Origin: Nocardiopsis listeri NBRC 13360 | Lineage (GTDB): Bacteria; Actinomycetota; Actinomycetes; Streptosporangiales; Streptosporangiaceae | Assembly: GCF_001570765.1 (NCBI RefSeq) | Contig: NZ_BCSH01000001.1 | Location: forward strand, 124,001-188,000 | Direction: 5' to 3' | Length of the DNA stretch: 64,000 nt | Shown here: positions 49,734 to 58,859 of the stretch, in pieces | How the letters are laid out: every line of letters starts with the position of its first letter | Position numbering within the stretch: position 1 is the first letter of the stretch | Position numbers and translations under genes: made by a program | The notes under the pieces: model-generated | Databases searched by the model: none | Seen by the model: the letters and a program-made list of their open reading frames with translations, nothing else | What the model was told of the DNA's origin: nothing

Positions 49734-51120
49734 CGAACCCCCGTCCCGTCGAACCCGGATCCCAGCCACCCGACCCACCGGTTCCCCCGGGGCCCCGTGC
49801 TCCGGTCACCGCGTGCCCGTTGAACACGTTGTGGCCGCTGGCGTTGAGGAACCCGGACACGTCCCGGGTGGAGGGAGATCCGTCCGAGGAGACGCCCGGT
49901 GCCGGTGTGACGCCGCCGGAGGGGGTGAACCCGCCCTTGCCGCTGCCGCCCGGCCCGGTGGGCGCGGTGAACAGGTCCAGTTCCGCGGCCAACCGAGCGA
50001 AGGCCTTGCGCAGCCCCTCGTCGGTCACCTTGGTGGGGTCGCCGTTGTTCTCGCCCGGCTCCAACGCCCGGTAGGCGGCCGGGACCGGGGTGCGCAGCAC
50101 CTTGGTGCCCAGCAGTTGCTGGAGGAAGTCCGGTTGGATCTCGTTCTTGCGGCTGTGCCGGGTGACCAGGGAGTGCACGTTGTCGTGGGTGCGGATCTGT
50201 AGCCGCTCCCACATCGCCATCAGCCGTTGGGCCCCGCGCATCGCCGGTACGTCCGGGGTCACCGTCACCACGGCGTTGTCGGCCAGCTCCACCGCCATCG
50301 CGGTGGCCTCGTTCATGGTGGACCCACAATCCACGATCACCAGTTCGTAGCGTGAGCGCAGGGCACTGAGGATGCGTCGGGTGGCGCGGGCGTTGACGTC
50401 CTCGCCGCGTTCTCCGTGTTCGGGGGCGAGCAGGACGTGCGGGCCGCGCGGGTCCACGTACAGGGTCTCGGCGAGCATGCCGGGGCTGATGTCGTCGGAG
50501 CTCTCCACCAGGTCGGTGATCGACCGACGGTGCTGGAGGTCGAGGAAGGCGGGCAGGTCACCGGCTTGCAGGTCCAGGTCGACCAGGCACACGACCCGGT
50601 CGCGTCTGGCGGCCGCCATCGCCAGGTGCACCGCGCAGGTGGTGGTGCCCACCCCGCCCTTGGCGCCGCTGATCGTCAGTATCCGACCGCGAACCCCGGA
50701 AGCCGGTAGTTCGTGGGAGGCGGACTCCAGATGGCGACGCAGGGTGCGCGACCATTCGGCGGCCTTGGCGATCCGGGTCTCCAGCTCGCCGATCCCGGCG
50801 TCCGCGGACAGCACCCCGCGGGCGCCCGCCTCCATGGCCCCGGTGAAGGTGTTCGGGTCCATGGCCGAGGACACCAACAGGATCGCCAGTTGGGGATGGC
50901 GGTGGGACAGGTCGCGCACGGTCTCCAGGACCGGCGCGGGCCCCATGTCCTCGTGGATGAGGATGACGTCGAGTTCGGGGAACTCGCCGGCCGCGTCGTG
51001 CAGTGCCGTGCCGGTGTTGCGGATGGCCACCAGGTCGCACGTGCCCAGTTCCTCGAACCGTGCGGCGAGCACCATCTCGGTCTCGGACGTGGGCATCCCC
51101 GCCAGAACGCGGAAGTTCAC
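49726..51120 (-). CDS. TadZ/CpaE-type ATPase for pilus localisation
   Basis: A 464-residue protein. Residues 1-125 resemble a receiver-like domain (LDVILIHEDMGPAP), followed by a MinD/ParA-type ATPase: deviant Walker A SGAKGGVGTTT, VCLVDLDLQAGDLPAFL and YELVIVDCGSTMNE. TadZ/CpaE positions the Tad apparatus in the cell. A Gly/Ser/Pro-rich tail of about 100 residues is added at the C-terminus. GTG start; 6 bases from the upstream CpaB-like gene. Confidence 0.88.
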   Translation of the reverse strand: MNFRVLAGMPTSETEMVLAARFEELGTCDLVAIRNTGTALHDAAGEFPELDVILIHEDMGPAPVLETVRDLSHRHPQLAILLVSSAMDPNTFTGAMEAGARGVLSADAGIGELETRIAKAAEWSRTLRRHLESASHELPASGVRGRILTISGAKGGVGTTTCAVHLAMAAARRDRVVCLVDLDLQAGDLPAFLDLQHRRSITDLVESSDDISPGMLAETLYVDPRGPHVLLAPEHGERGEDVNARATRRILSALRSRYELVIVDCGSTMNEATAMAVELADNAVVTVTPDVPAMRGAQRLMAMWERLQIRTHDNVHSLVTRHSRKNEIQPDFLQQLLGTKVLRTPVPAAYRALEPGENNGDPTKVTDEGLRKAFARLAAELDLFTAPTGPGGSGKGGFTPSGGVTPAPGVSSDGSPSTRDVSGFLNASGHNVFNGHAVTGARGPGGTGGSGGWDPGSTGRGFGG

Positions 51121-51126
51121 CGCTGT

Positions 51127-51885
51127 CTACCCCCCATGCGGCACGCGCCGCTCGTCGGTCTGGTCGGCGGCCTGATCGATCAGGTCGTCGAAGTCCCCGC
51201 TGCAGAACTGTTCGTCACCCACGGAACCGCCACCGTCCGCGCTGACCAGGGCCAGCCGCAGTTTGGTGGAGAACTCCTCGGCGTAGGCGAGCTGCAACGC
51301 GCTGTCCGGGTCGAGCCGGAACGTCACCGGAACCACACCGGTCACCCCCGAGTCGGTCTCCTGGCTGCGCAGCTCACCGATGTCGAGGACCTCGACCTCG
51401 GTGATGACGCGGGTGGCGCAGGCCTCGCCGTGGTCGCGCGGCTGGAAGGTGCCGTAGATGTCCACGACCGAGCCGCGTCGCACCTTGCCGGCCACGCCGG
51501 TCTCGGCGTTGACCATGATGGCGATCTCGCGTTCGCCCTCGGTCAGGGTCGGCTGCGGCTGCACCATGCCCCGCTGTAGGAGGACGCCGCTCTCCAGGTG
51601 GGAGGCGGCGACCAACTGCTGATCGGCGGGTGTGTCCACGTCGGAGAGGTCGGAGATGAACACCTCCGGGTCGAAGTACATGCTGGGGACCTCGACCGAC
51701 TCGACCTGTTCCTGGGTGATCGGTTGGTAGGCCTCCACGTCGTCGACCAAACGCAGGACCGTGGCGAACCGACCCAGGCGTTCCTGCTGGCTGTCGAGGT
51801 AGGTGAACACGGACGCGAATACTGCCACTGCGCCGACCGCGGCCACGACCATGAGCAGTACGCCTCGTCGCTGACGGGGGTTCAT
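51127..51885 (-). CDS. CpaB/RcpC-like SAF-domain protein
   Basis: A 252-residue protein with one N-terminal membrane segment (VLLMVVAAVGAVAVFASVFTY) and a SAF-type beta-clip domain (YQPITQEQVESVEVPSMYFD, then LESGVLLQRGMV), followed by a second beta domain with IAIMVNAETGVAGKV. CpaB/RcpC proteins sit outside the membrane in Tad systems. ATG start. Confidence 0.86.
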   Translation of the reverse strand: MNPRQRRGVLLMVVAAVGAVAVFASVFTYLDSQQERLGRFATVLRLVDDVEAYQPITQEQVESVEVPSMYFDPEVFISDLSDVDTPADQQLVAASHLESGVLLQRGMVQPQPTLTEGEREIAIMVNAETGVAGKVRRGSVVDIYGTFQPRDHGEACATRVITEVEVLDIGELRSQETDSGVTGVVPVTFRLDPDSALQLAYAEEFSTKLRLALVSADGGGSVGDEQFCSGDFDDLIDQAADQTDERRVPHGG

Positions 51886-51964
51886 AAGAGGGCTCTATCC
51901 GTTTCCAGTGTCGTCGTGGATCCCGTCGCGGACATGGCGATGGGAACCGGCCGGGAGGGAGCTG

Positions 51965-53074
51965 TCACCGCGAGTAGGACCGTGGGTCCAGTCGGCGGTG
52001 CGGTGGTTCCTCCACGGGGGCGGTCGGGGACTGTGGGGATCGTGGGGGCCGTGGCGAGCGCACGCGGCCCTCTCCGTTGGGTGGCGGCCCCGGCGCCGGA
52101 GCGTCGGCCCCTGGTGGGTGTGGGCCCGTTGGCCGTCCCGTTGGTGGCCCCATGGGTGGGGTCGATCTCGGCCCTGGGGTCGGGGGACGCACCGGCGAGG
52201 CGGCGGACGTGCGGATGGGGTGCCCGGCGGAGTTGGCCGAGCAGAACGGGCAGGGGCGTGCGGCCATGGGTTCGCCGCACCAGGCGCAGGCGGAGGCCCG
52301 GATGGATCCGGCCGCGTAGGCCAGGGCCTGTGGGTGGGCGCTCAGCGCCACGAACTCGACGTACTTGGCGGTGCCCCAGTAGGCGCTGCCCAGGGGTTGG
52401 GCGGGCAGGTTGCGGGTGGCCACCGGTTGGATGGCCTGTGGCAGGTTGTCGTCGAAAACCTTGGTGATGGCCGGATCCGGGGTGGAACTCAGCAGCTGCA
52501 CGGGTTGGACGGGCCGGAACGGCAGCCCGGCGGCGAGTTCGGCCGGGCGTAGTCGGCCCACCCGCGCGGTGGGCGCGCAGAACGCCAGGAAGGACACCGA
52601 CGGCGCGTAGGAGCCCATGTGCTGGCGCATGCTGGTGGGCAGGGTGGAAAGGCCGGAGACGGTACGGAGCCAGGCGCCGGCGAGCAGGTGTTTGGGCAGT
52701 TCACCACTGAGGGCGGCGACCATGCCCGGTGGAAGGTAGGGGGCCAGGTAGGCGAGCTGGTCGGCCACCAGGGACAGGGCCAGTGGGGACAGGTCGACGC
52801 CGATACCGGCGATCCGGTCGGTGCGCAGGGCGCCGCGGGCGAAGTTCACCGCGCGTTCGGCGTCCGTTGCCTGCCAGGCCGGGTAGAGGGCGACGACCTT
52901 GCGGCCGGCCCTGACCTGTTCGATGGCGAAGGAGACGAAGGCGGAACTGCGCGCGCCGACGGTCTCTCCGCTGAGCGGGAACCGGTGGGCCCCGGCCTCA
53001 CCCACGTGCCCCGTGCTGGGGATATCCGCCAACAGGGCTACGGTCGTCGCCGACCTGGGTTGGGCGTTGGACAC
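51965..53074 (-). CDS. Zinc-ribbon protein heading the Tad operon (hypothetical)
   Basis: A 369-residue protein. The first part is a predicted alpha/beta globular domain (SSAFVSFAIEQVRAGRKVVALYP, ending at about residue 230). Then comes a zinc-ribbon-like CAWCGEPMAARPCPFC (two CxxC), and a long Pro/Gly/Arg-rich tail. No family is recognised. It is the first gene of the Tad operon, 79 bases before the CpaB-like gene, and may regulate or scaffold. The GTG start has GGAG 8 bases upstream. Confidence 0.65.
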   Translation of the reverse strand: MSNAQPRSATTVALLADIPSTGHVGEAGAHRFPLSGETVGARSSAFVSFAIEQVRAGRKVVALYPAWQATDAERAVNFARGALRTDRIAGIGVDLSPLALSLVADQLAYLAPYLPPGMVAALSGELPKHLLAGAWLRTVSGLSTLPTSMRQHMGSYAPSVSFLAFCAPTARVGRLRPAELAAGLPFRPVQPVQLLSSTPDPAITKVFDDNLPQAIQPVATRNLPAQPLGSAYWGTAKYVEFVALSAHPQALAYAAGSIRASACAWCGEPMAARPCPFCSANSAGHPIRTSAASPVRPPTPGPRSTPPMGPPTGRPTGPHPPGADAPAPGPPPNGEGRVRSPRPPRSPQSPTAPVEEPPHRRLDPRSYSR

Positions 53075-53684
53075 TGGGAGGGCTCCATCGGTTCTGCGCG
53101 TTCGGCGAATTCGAAATGTGGAGCGGCAGCCCATGCGACGGGGTGCCACTCGGACGCATCGTAACGAATGGGTGGCTCGGGGTGGGAGGGGCGGTATTCG
53201 TTACCGTGCGGCTGGGTGCGTTCCGGTAGACGCCTTTCCGGTGCCTTCCTGGCGGGGGCGACCTGCTGTGGGGGCATGCTGTGGCCTCTCAGGGCGGGGA
53301 TCGGGGGCCGTTGGCCGTATGCGGCCACTCCACGCTGGGTGATTTGTGGTGTTTGGTCCGGTTTTTGGTTTTCGATGTTCCCGATGTGTCGGCCCGCGTG
53401 ACAAAGGGTGTGCCGACTCCCCAAGGATGCCTTTTCCGGATCAGGACCACCAGTGCCCCCGTCAATGCTGTGGACGAACTCCCACCGAAAGTCCTCCCAG
53501 CTGCGCAAAAGCAGTCACAGTGGCACCGCCGGCCCCTTCGGCCACCCTCTGGCTCCCTCTGGCCCACCTCTGGTGGTGTCATCTACGTCTCTATCCCGGT
53601 TGCGTGGCCACTCCGCGGGAACGATCAGGGGCGAGATCGCGTCATATCTTGAGTAGTCACTTGCCCCCTTGAGGAGAGCGAACG
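53075..53684. other. Divergent region between Tad operon and DUF1232 gene
   Basis: About 610 bases without a believable gene. The Tad operon promoter and that of the DUF1232 gene should be here. No strong hairpin is seen. Confidence 0.45.
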
Positions 53685-54101
53685 ATGCGCAACACAAACC
53701 GGGCCGCGGCCGGGGCGGCCGCCTGGCAGGTCATCCAGAACACCGACGGCAAGGTCTCCGTGTGGCAGCGCGTCCGCGCGTTCCCGCGCATGATCGCCGC
53801 CAAGCTGCGCGGCCGCTACCCCGAACTCGGCGGCGGCAAGCTGTTCACCATGCTGGCGCTGGTCGTGTACGTGATCTCGCCGATCGACTTCATCCCCGAA
53901 CTGCTGTTCTCCGTGTTGGGCCTGGTCGACGACGTCGCCGTCGCGGTGTGGCTGACCACGATGGCCCTGGGTGAGAGCGAACGCTTCGTGGTGTGGGAGC
54001 GCGAGCAGCAGGCCCGGGAGGCCTTCTATCGGGCCAACCCCGACGGTCCCGGCCAGGGGGCCCAGGACCACGTCGGCGGTGATCGCAAGCAGTACAGCTG
54101 A
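53685..54101 (+). CDS. DUF1232 (YkvA-like) membrane protein
   Basis: A 138-residue protein with the DUF1232 signature ALVVYVISPIDFIPELL and LGLVDDVAVAVWLTTMAL, which make two short membrane segments. Its role is unknown in this family. A basic N-terminus (MRNTNRAAAGAAAWQ) and a polar tail flank it. GAGGAGAG lies about 7 bases before the ATG. A strong terminator follows. Confidence 0.88.
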   Translation: MRNTNRAAAGAAAWQVIQNTDGKVSVWQRVRAFPRMIAAKLRGRYPELGGGKLFTMLALVVYVISPIDFIPELLFSVLGLVDDVAVAVWLTTMALGESERFVVWEREQQAREAFYRANPDGPGQGAQDHVGGDRKQYS

Positions 54102-54116
54102 CCGACTCTCATCGAG

Positions 54117-54147
54117 CGCCCGGGGGATCGACCCGATCCCCCGGGCG
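54117..54147 (+). terminator. Strong hairpin with short T run
   Basis: A perfect 13-bp stem (CGCCCGGGGGATC arm) with a 5-base loop, then TTT, 15 bases after the DUF1232 stop. Confidence 0.85.
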
Positions 54148-54207
54148 TTTCGTGTACGGGGGCCATGGACAACGAGCGGATCCGGCCATGTCGTACGCAT
54201 GTCGCAC

Positions 54208-54219
54208 ATAAGTGCTTAT
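54208..54219. promoter_or_regulatory. Dyad ATAAG-TG-CTTAT
   Basis: Five-base inverted arms around TG, AT-rich within a GC-rich region, about 65 bases before the monooxygenase remnant. It may be the surviving operator of that gene. Confidence 0.35.
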
Positions 54220-54284
54220 TGCGAATGTGTACGTGTTCCCCTCCCGGAGTACGCCCCCTACGCCACGGAGAGCCGAGCACACCC

Positions 54285-54458
54285 ATGAACGCGACGAGCC
54301 AGGGCCGACGGACCCAGGTCGCCATCATCGGGGCCGGCCCCGCCGGGCTCATGCTGTCCCACCGGCTCTCCCACCGGCTCTCCCCCCGGCTCTCCCTCTC
54401 CGGAACCGACTCCGTCGTCGCCGAGGCCCTGACCCGCACCGCGCAACGCATCCCCTGA
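54285..54458 (+). pseudogene. Remnant of a PobA-like flavin monooxygenase
   Basis: The 57-residue frame begins as 4-hydroxybenzoate 3-monooxygenase-type enzymes do, with RRTQVAIIGAGPAGLMLSH, the FAD-binding GxGxxG. Then comes a short in-frame repeat (SHRL, SPRL, SLS) and GTDSVV, after which the protein ends (VAEALTRTAQRIP). The other 330 residues of a normal enzyme are missing. The internal repetition and truncation argue for deletion and decay rather than a new small protein. Confidence 0.55.
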
Positions 54459-54477
54459 CCCGGCCGATAATGGGGGA

Positions 54478-55083
54478 ATGTCCCCTGAACCACGGCCTCG
54501 GGCCGAGCGGGTCGAATCAACCGACCTCGGGCATCCGGCCCTGCGCCGGGACGAACTCGTGGCGCTGGCCGAGCTCGTTCGCGACGCCTGCGCGGGCGAC
54601 CTGACGATCGGTCTCACCGACGGTGGAGGCGAGGTCGGGCACACCCCGGAGGCCTTCAGCGAGTTCGCCGAGTCCGCTGAGCGTTCCGAGGAGAGCCGCG
54701 AGGAGGACAAGCTGCGTGAACTCTTCATCGCCGGGCGACGAGGGCGAACCCACGTCACCGTGATCCTGGGGCATGAGTCCCGCGTGCGGGTGAGCGAACC
54801 CGACGCCGCCGCCAGGGAGGCGGTCGCCGCGATGGTGGAGGTGGTCCGTGGCCACCAGCGTCGATTCACCGACCGCGCCTGGACCGGCATCCTCCTCGGC
54901 GCACTGGGCCTGCTGGTCACCGTCGGCTACACCGGGGTGCTCATGGGCCAAGGGCTCATCGGCACCGGATATGGCCTTGGAGTGGTGGCGCTGCTGGTGG
55001 TGAGTCTGGGATTCGTGTTGTGGGGCCAGTCCAATCCCAGGGATGGCGAGGGCGCTCGCATCGTCAACACCCCACGTCGCTGA
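54478..55083 (+). CDS. Hypothetical membrane protein (201 aa)
   Basis: The N-terminal 120 residues are soluble and acidic with several helices (ESAERSEESREEDKLRELF), and the C-terminus has two membrane segments (TGILLGALGLLVTVGYTGVLM and GLGVVALLVVSLGFVLW) and a short polar tail. No family recognised. It begins 19 bases after the monooxygenase remnant, so it may once have shared its transcript. Confidence 0.65.
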   Translation: MSPEPRPRAERVESTDLGHPALRRDELVALAELVRDACAGDLTIGLTDGGGEVGHTPEAFSEFAESAERSEESREEDKLRELFIAGRRGRTHVTVILGHESRVRVSEPDAAAREAVAAMVEVVRGHQRRFTDRAWTGILLGALGLLVTVGYTGVLMGQGLIGTGYGLGVVALLVVSLGFVLWGQSNPRDGEGARIVNTPRR

Positions 55084-55203
55084 GTGGCGCCGGAGGTGGG
55101 GTGTCTCAGGCGCTCCATCCCCGTCCATCCCCCGTGCACCCTCGTGCCGCACGAAACGGTGGAACGCCCGAGTGAGAGTGGGCAGGGAAGAGTGCGTGTG
55201 CGG

Positions 55204-55416
55204 TCAGGTGGCGAGGGTGGACCAGACCGAATGGAGCAAGGTCAGGGTGCCCTGGGCCAGGTGGAACAAGACGAGGACCGTGGTCGGGGCGATGGCCGCG
55301 TACAGCACCCAGGCGGTGGCGCGACGGGCGACGCGGTAGGGCGGGGTCGGAATCGGGGACTGGAGCCGGGACCGGGACGAATGAGGGTACGGGTTCGAGT
55401 TCGGGCCGACGGACAC
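55204..55416 (-). CDS. Small membrane protein at the end of the GTPase operon
   Basis: A 70-residue protein with one or two hydrophobic segments (TAWVLYAAIAPTTVLVLFHL and the following LTLLHSVW). The GTG start is one base after the stop of the preceding GTPase gene, so it is coupled to it. No family recognised; its position suggests an accessory membrane subunit of that system. Confidence 0.6.
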   Translation of the reverse strand: MSVGPNSNPYPHSSRSRLQSPIPTPPYRVARRATAWVLYAAIAPTTVLVLFHLAQGTLTLLHSVWSTLAT

Positions 55417-55417
55417 C

Positions 55418-56881
55418 TCACGCCTCCAGGGGAGCGGTGTCGGGAACCGGCACCCTCAGCGGGTCGGTGAGCATCTCGCCGAACGCCGACGCCTCGCGGG
55501 CCAGCACCCAGCGCAGCAGTTCCGTCAGGCTGGGGTCCGGTCGGCCGTCGGGGTCCACGACGACACTGGTCACGAAGGTCGCCACGGTGCCGAAGTCGGC
55601 CCGGGCCGCGCGCAACAGGTTCTCGACGCCCATCACCTCGCGCAGCCACAGTTGGGGCGGAACTCCCGTGGGGTCAAGGGAGGTACGCGCGAGCAAATCG
55701 CCGCGGGTCACCACCACCGCGAGGCGGGTCCGCGCCCGGCCCGTGCCGTGCGCGCGATACCGCCGGTGCACTTGGTCGCGGACCTGCATGTAGGCCCGTT
55801 CGGGATCGGGCACCTGGGAACGGTCGCCGGCGAGCCGCAGCCGTTCGTCGGGACCGAGGGCGTTCCACACGGCGGGGACCGCCAGGGGGTCCAACACCAG
55901 TAGGAACGTGGTGGCCTCGCTCATGTAGGTGAGGTCCTCGGTGCGGTCGGTGGTGTTGAACCACTCCCCGGCGGTGTCGTAAAGCTGCATCAGCAGGGCG
56001 CACCGGTCGGCCTCCACACGCAGGGTCAGCCCGCGGGCCCGACGCCCCGGCGGGGTGGGCGGCACTCGGTGGTCGGGTGCCAGTCGGGGCCGACCGTCGC
56101 GCAACCTCCGTTCGGTCTCACGCCCCATCGCCACAGCGCGAGCGCGGACGTGACGCCCGGCGGCGTACGCCAAGGCCACGTGCAGGCCATGGGTGAGTCG
56201 GGTCTTGCCCGCGCCGGTCGCCCCGAACAACGGCAGCAGGAACTCGCGGGCCTCACCTGGCCGGTGTTCCAACACCTGGGCGCAGTGCGGGCAGTGGGTC
56301 CGCAGGTCGGCGCTGCCCAACAACAGCAGTGTGGGCAGACCCCCTCCGCACACGCATCGGCGGCGGAACACACCCCGTACCCCGGGCCGCACGTCTCGGT
56401 GTCGCCGGCCGCATCCGTCGCACGCATAGGACGGGTAGCGCATGTGTTCGAAGCAGCGCGGACACACCATGCGGATCCGGCGCACGAACAGCGACGCGCC
56501 GTCCACCAGCCGTAGCACGCCGACCCCCGCCCAGGCCACGGCGGAGTGGACCAGCGCGACCACCAGCTGCAAGCACAGGAACGGCGCCAGGAACACCACG
56601 AACGGGCCGGTATCGAGGTGGACCCGGCGGTGCACCTCGGCCAGGTCCCGCCACAGGGGACCGCCGTGGTATCCCGACCACGCGGATTCCTCGGGTCCCG
56701 GTGGTCTCACACGGGGGCCGTCACCCCGATACAGCACCTCGTGGATCCGCCGCAGGTGCAGGACCACCAGGAACACCAGTCCGGCGGCCAGAACGGCGGC
56801 GACCACCACGATCACCGTGTTGACCAGGAGGGCGAACACCCCCACGACACCGTCCACGATCCTGTCCTCTTCGGCTCTCAT
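55418..56881 (-). CDS. Membrane-linked TRAFAC-type GTPase of a GAP1-associated system
   Basis: A 487-residue protein. Two N-terminal hydrophobic segments (VIVVVAAVLAAGLVFLVVLHL and FVVFLAPFLCLQLVVALV) are followed by zinc-ribbon motifs (CPRCFEHMRYPSYACDGCG and CPHC), then a P-loop domain: GATGAGKT (Walker A), LYDTAGEWF (switch, DxAG), and VVVTRGDLL in the NKxD position (TRGD). This is the domain plan of the double-GTPase family described in GTPase-centred bacterial conflict systems. It follows the GAP1-like gene with a 4-base overlap. ATG after GGAGGG. Confidence 0.78.
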   Translation of the reverse strand: MRAEEDRIVDGVVGVFALLVNTVIVVVAAVLAAGLVFLVVLHLRRIHEVLYRGDGPRVRPPGPEESAWSGYHGGPLWRDLAEVHRRVHLDTGPFVVFLAPFLCLQLVVALVHSAVAWAGVGVLRLVDGASLFVRRIRMVCPRCFEHMRYPSYACDGCGRRHRDVRPGVRGVFRRRCVCGGGLPTLLLLGSADLRTHCPHCAQVLEHRPGEAREFLLPLFGATGAGKTRLTHGLHVALAYAAGRHVRARAVAMGRETERRLRDGRPRLAPDHRVPPTPPGRRARGLTLRVEADRCALLMQLYDTAGEWFNTTDRTEDLTYMSEATTFLLVLDPLAVPAVWNALGPDERLRLAGDRSQVPDPERAYMQVRDQVHRRYRAHGTGRARTRLAVVVTRGDLLARTSLDPTGVPPQLWLREVMGVENLLRAARADFGTVATFVTSVVVDPDGRPDPSLTELLRWVLAREASAFGEMLTDPLRVPVPDTAPLEA

Positions 56882-58839
56882 CGGTTCCCTCCGAAGCGCA
56901 GCCCGAACAGGCCGTCCGCCGTGTCGCGTTCTCGAACGCCGCGCATCCACCGGTCGAAGTCCCGCTTCCGCCCGGGGTCGTGGAAGGCCCGACGGGCCGC
57001 CGCCACGTCCCTGCGCGACCAGGTGAGCGCGGCGGGTTCCAGCACGTCGAGGAGGAGCGAGCGGCCCCGGTCGATCGCCGTCTCCGGATCTTGCTCGCAC
57101 AGTCGTCGGGCGATCAGGAAGACCCGTGCCACGAGCCCTGCCTCCAAGGGCCGCGCGGACAGGCCCAGGATCGACCTGGGCGGCAGGGCCAGGCACTCGG
57201 CGGCCATGCGACGGTAGGCGTCGAACAGTGCTTCCGGACAGTCGGCCAACGCCCGCGTGGCCGGGGGACCCGTGTCCGTGCCGGTGAGCAGCACGCGTAG
57301 TTCGCGTAGCACCGACACGGAGGGGGAGACCTCCCGATCCGCCGCGAAGAACGCGCCGATGGGGTCGGCGGCCAGCACGGCGAGGGTCCGACACGGCAAC
57401 GAACCAAGCGCCCGCGCGACCCCGCGTCGCAGCGGGGCGTGCGCCGCCAACAGCTCGACCAGTTCACGACCCGGCGGAACGTCGGCCAGGGCTCGGGCGA
57501 GGGGCCCGGCCCCGTAACGCTCCAACGCGGCCTCGGGCGGACACACCCCGCCCGCCCGGATCCAGCGCAGCAGCTCCACCACGCGTGTGGGTTCGAGGGC
57601 GCCGTCCAACAGCGCGGCCACCCGGTCCCGGGCCATGGACGACATGCGCGGAGATCGGATGGTCGCCACCGGGGGAGCGGGCGCACCGGACGCGATCCGG
57701 GCCAGGGAGTGCCGAACGAGCAGCCCTTCGGCCCGTTCGATCAGCTCCCACGAACCACAGGCGTGCGCCACCGTCTGGAGCCGTGCCGGCTCGTCGTCCG
57801 CCCGTTCCAGGGAGGGATCGAGGAGCCGCCCCAACAGTTCCCGGGCAGGCCCGCCGGGCAACCGGCCCACGACCTCGGGCAACCAGGCGCGGATCACCCG
57901 CAGGTCGGGCTCGGTGACGGGGACACGGGCGTCGCTCAGACGGGCCGCCGCCAGCGGTGGCCGCCACGTCGAAAGACCCTCCTCGGACCCGGAGGCGTAG
58001 AGCCCGGCCGAGGCCCAGAGCCGTGGGGCGAGCTTGACACCGGTCAACAGCACGGTCGAGACCACCGACAGCGTGTCCGGGGTGGTCTCCGGTCCTCCCA
58101 CCTCCTGTGCGGCGAAGTCGCCGGCCCCCAACCCCGAAGCCCCGAAGACGACGAAGCGATCCCGCAACCCGCACGTGTCGGTCTCCGGCGGCACCGCCAC
58201 GACGTGCACCGGGGCGTCCTCCGGGCTACCGCTGTAGGTGGCGAAGGACATCCGTCGGGCACGCCGGGGCGGCAACAGGTGGGACAGGGCGGCCACCCAG
58301 TGGGCCGCGTCCTCGTCCCGGGCCGGCAACAGCACCGGAGCACCCCCGTCGATGGCCGCGTCCACCGCCACCAGTAGTCGACTCAGCAATGCCTCGTCCC
58401 GGCCCCGAAGCCAGGCCGCGGTGCGCTCACGGTCCAACGGTCCCGCTACGAGGGAGAGCCAGGGCAGGTCGGGGTCGCTCACCGGCCGACCCGTCCAGAA
58501 CCCCGCCCCCCACAACTCGGCGGGCAGCGGCCCCTCCTCCCCGTCCAACAGGAGACTGTGCGCGAAGTAGTTGCCCGGCCGGCCGGACGGATCGTGCCCA
58601 CTGGATACCACCCGGCTCAGCACACGCGCCCCGCCCAGGTCGGGGGAGTAACACAGGTTCACCGGGTGCCGGTGGGCCTCCTCCGCCGGCATCGACCTCG
58701 GCGGTTCGTACACGGTGAACCGCTCCACCTCGCGTAGCACGCGCGTGTCCACACCCGGGGTGGCGGCGTTGAACTGGTAGCCGCCGCAGCCGGACAGACC
58801 GCGTTCGCACGAGGTGTAGTAGAGCTGCGCCGCCCCCAT
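56878..58839 (-). CDS. GAP1-like (GTPase-associated protein 1) protein
   Basis: A 653-residue protein. The N-terminal domain has the GAP1-N2 pattern: QLYYTSCERGLSGCGGYQF, then VNLCYSPDLGGARVLSRVV and GNYFAHSLLLD. The remainder is a long helical region with a Pro/Arg-rich middle. GAP1 proteins occur only beside these TRAFAC GTPases and are assumed to control them. The start ATG was preferred; a GTG three codons before it is possible. It overlaps the next gene by 4 bases (ATGA). Confidence 0.78.
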   Translation of the reverse strand: MGAAQLYYTSCERGLSGCGGYQFNAATPGVDTRVLREVERFTVYEPPRSMPAEEAHRHPVNLCYSPDLGGARVLSRVVSSGHDPSGRPGNYFAHSLLLDGEEGPLPAELWGAGFWTGRPVSDPDLPWLSLVAGPLDRERTAAWLRGRDEALLSRLLVAVDAAIDGGAPVLLPARDEDAAHWVAALSHLLPPRRARRMSFATYSGSPEDAPVHVVAVPPETDTCGLRDRFVVFGASGLGAGDFAAQEVGGPETTPDTLSVVSTVLLTGVKLAPRLWASAGLYASGSEEGLSTWRPPLAAARLSDARVPVTEPDLRVIRAWLPEVVGRLPGGPARELLGRLLDPSLERADDEPARLQTVAHACGSWELIERAEGLLVRHSLARIASGAPAPPVATIRSPRMSSMARDRVAALLDGALEPTRVVELLRWIRAGGVCPPEAALERYGAGPLARALADVPPGRELVELLAAHAPLRRGVARALGSLPCRTLAVLAADPIGAFFAADREVSPSVSVLRELRVLLTGTDTGPPATRALADCPEALFDAYRRMAAECLALPPRSILGLSARPLEAGLVARVFLIARRLCEQDPETAIDRGRSLLLDVLEPAALTWSRRDVAAARRAFHDPGRKRDFDRWMRGVRERDTADGLFGLRFGGNR

Positions 58840-58859
58840 CGCCCGCACGTCTCCCTTCC

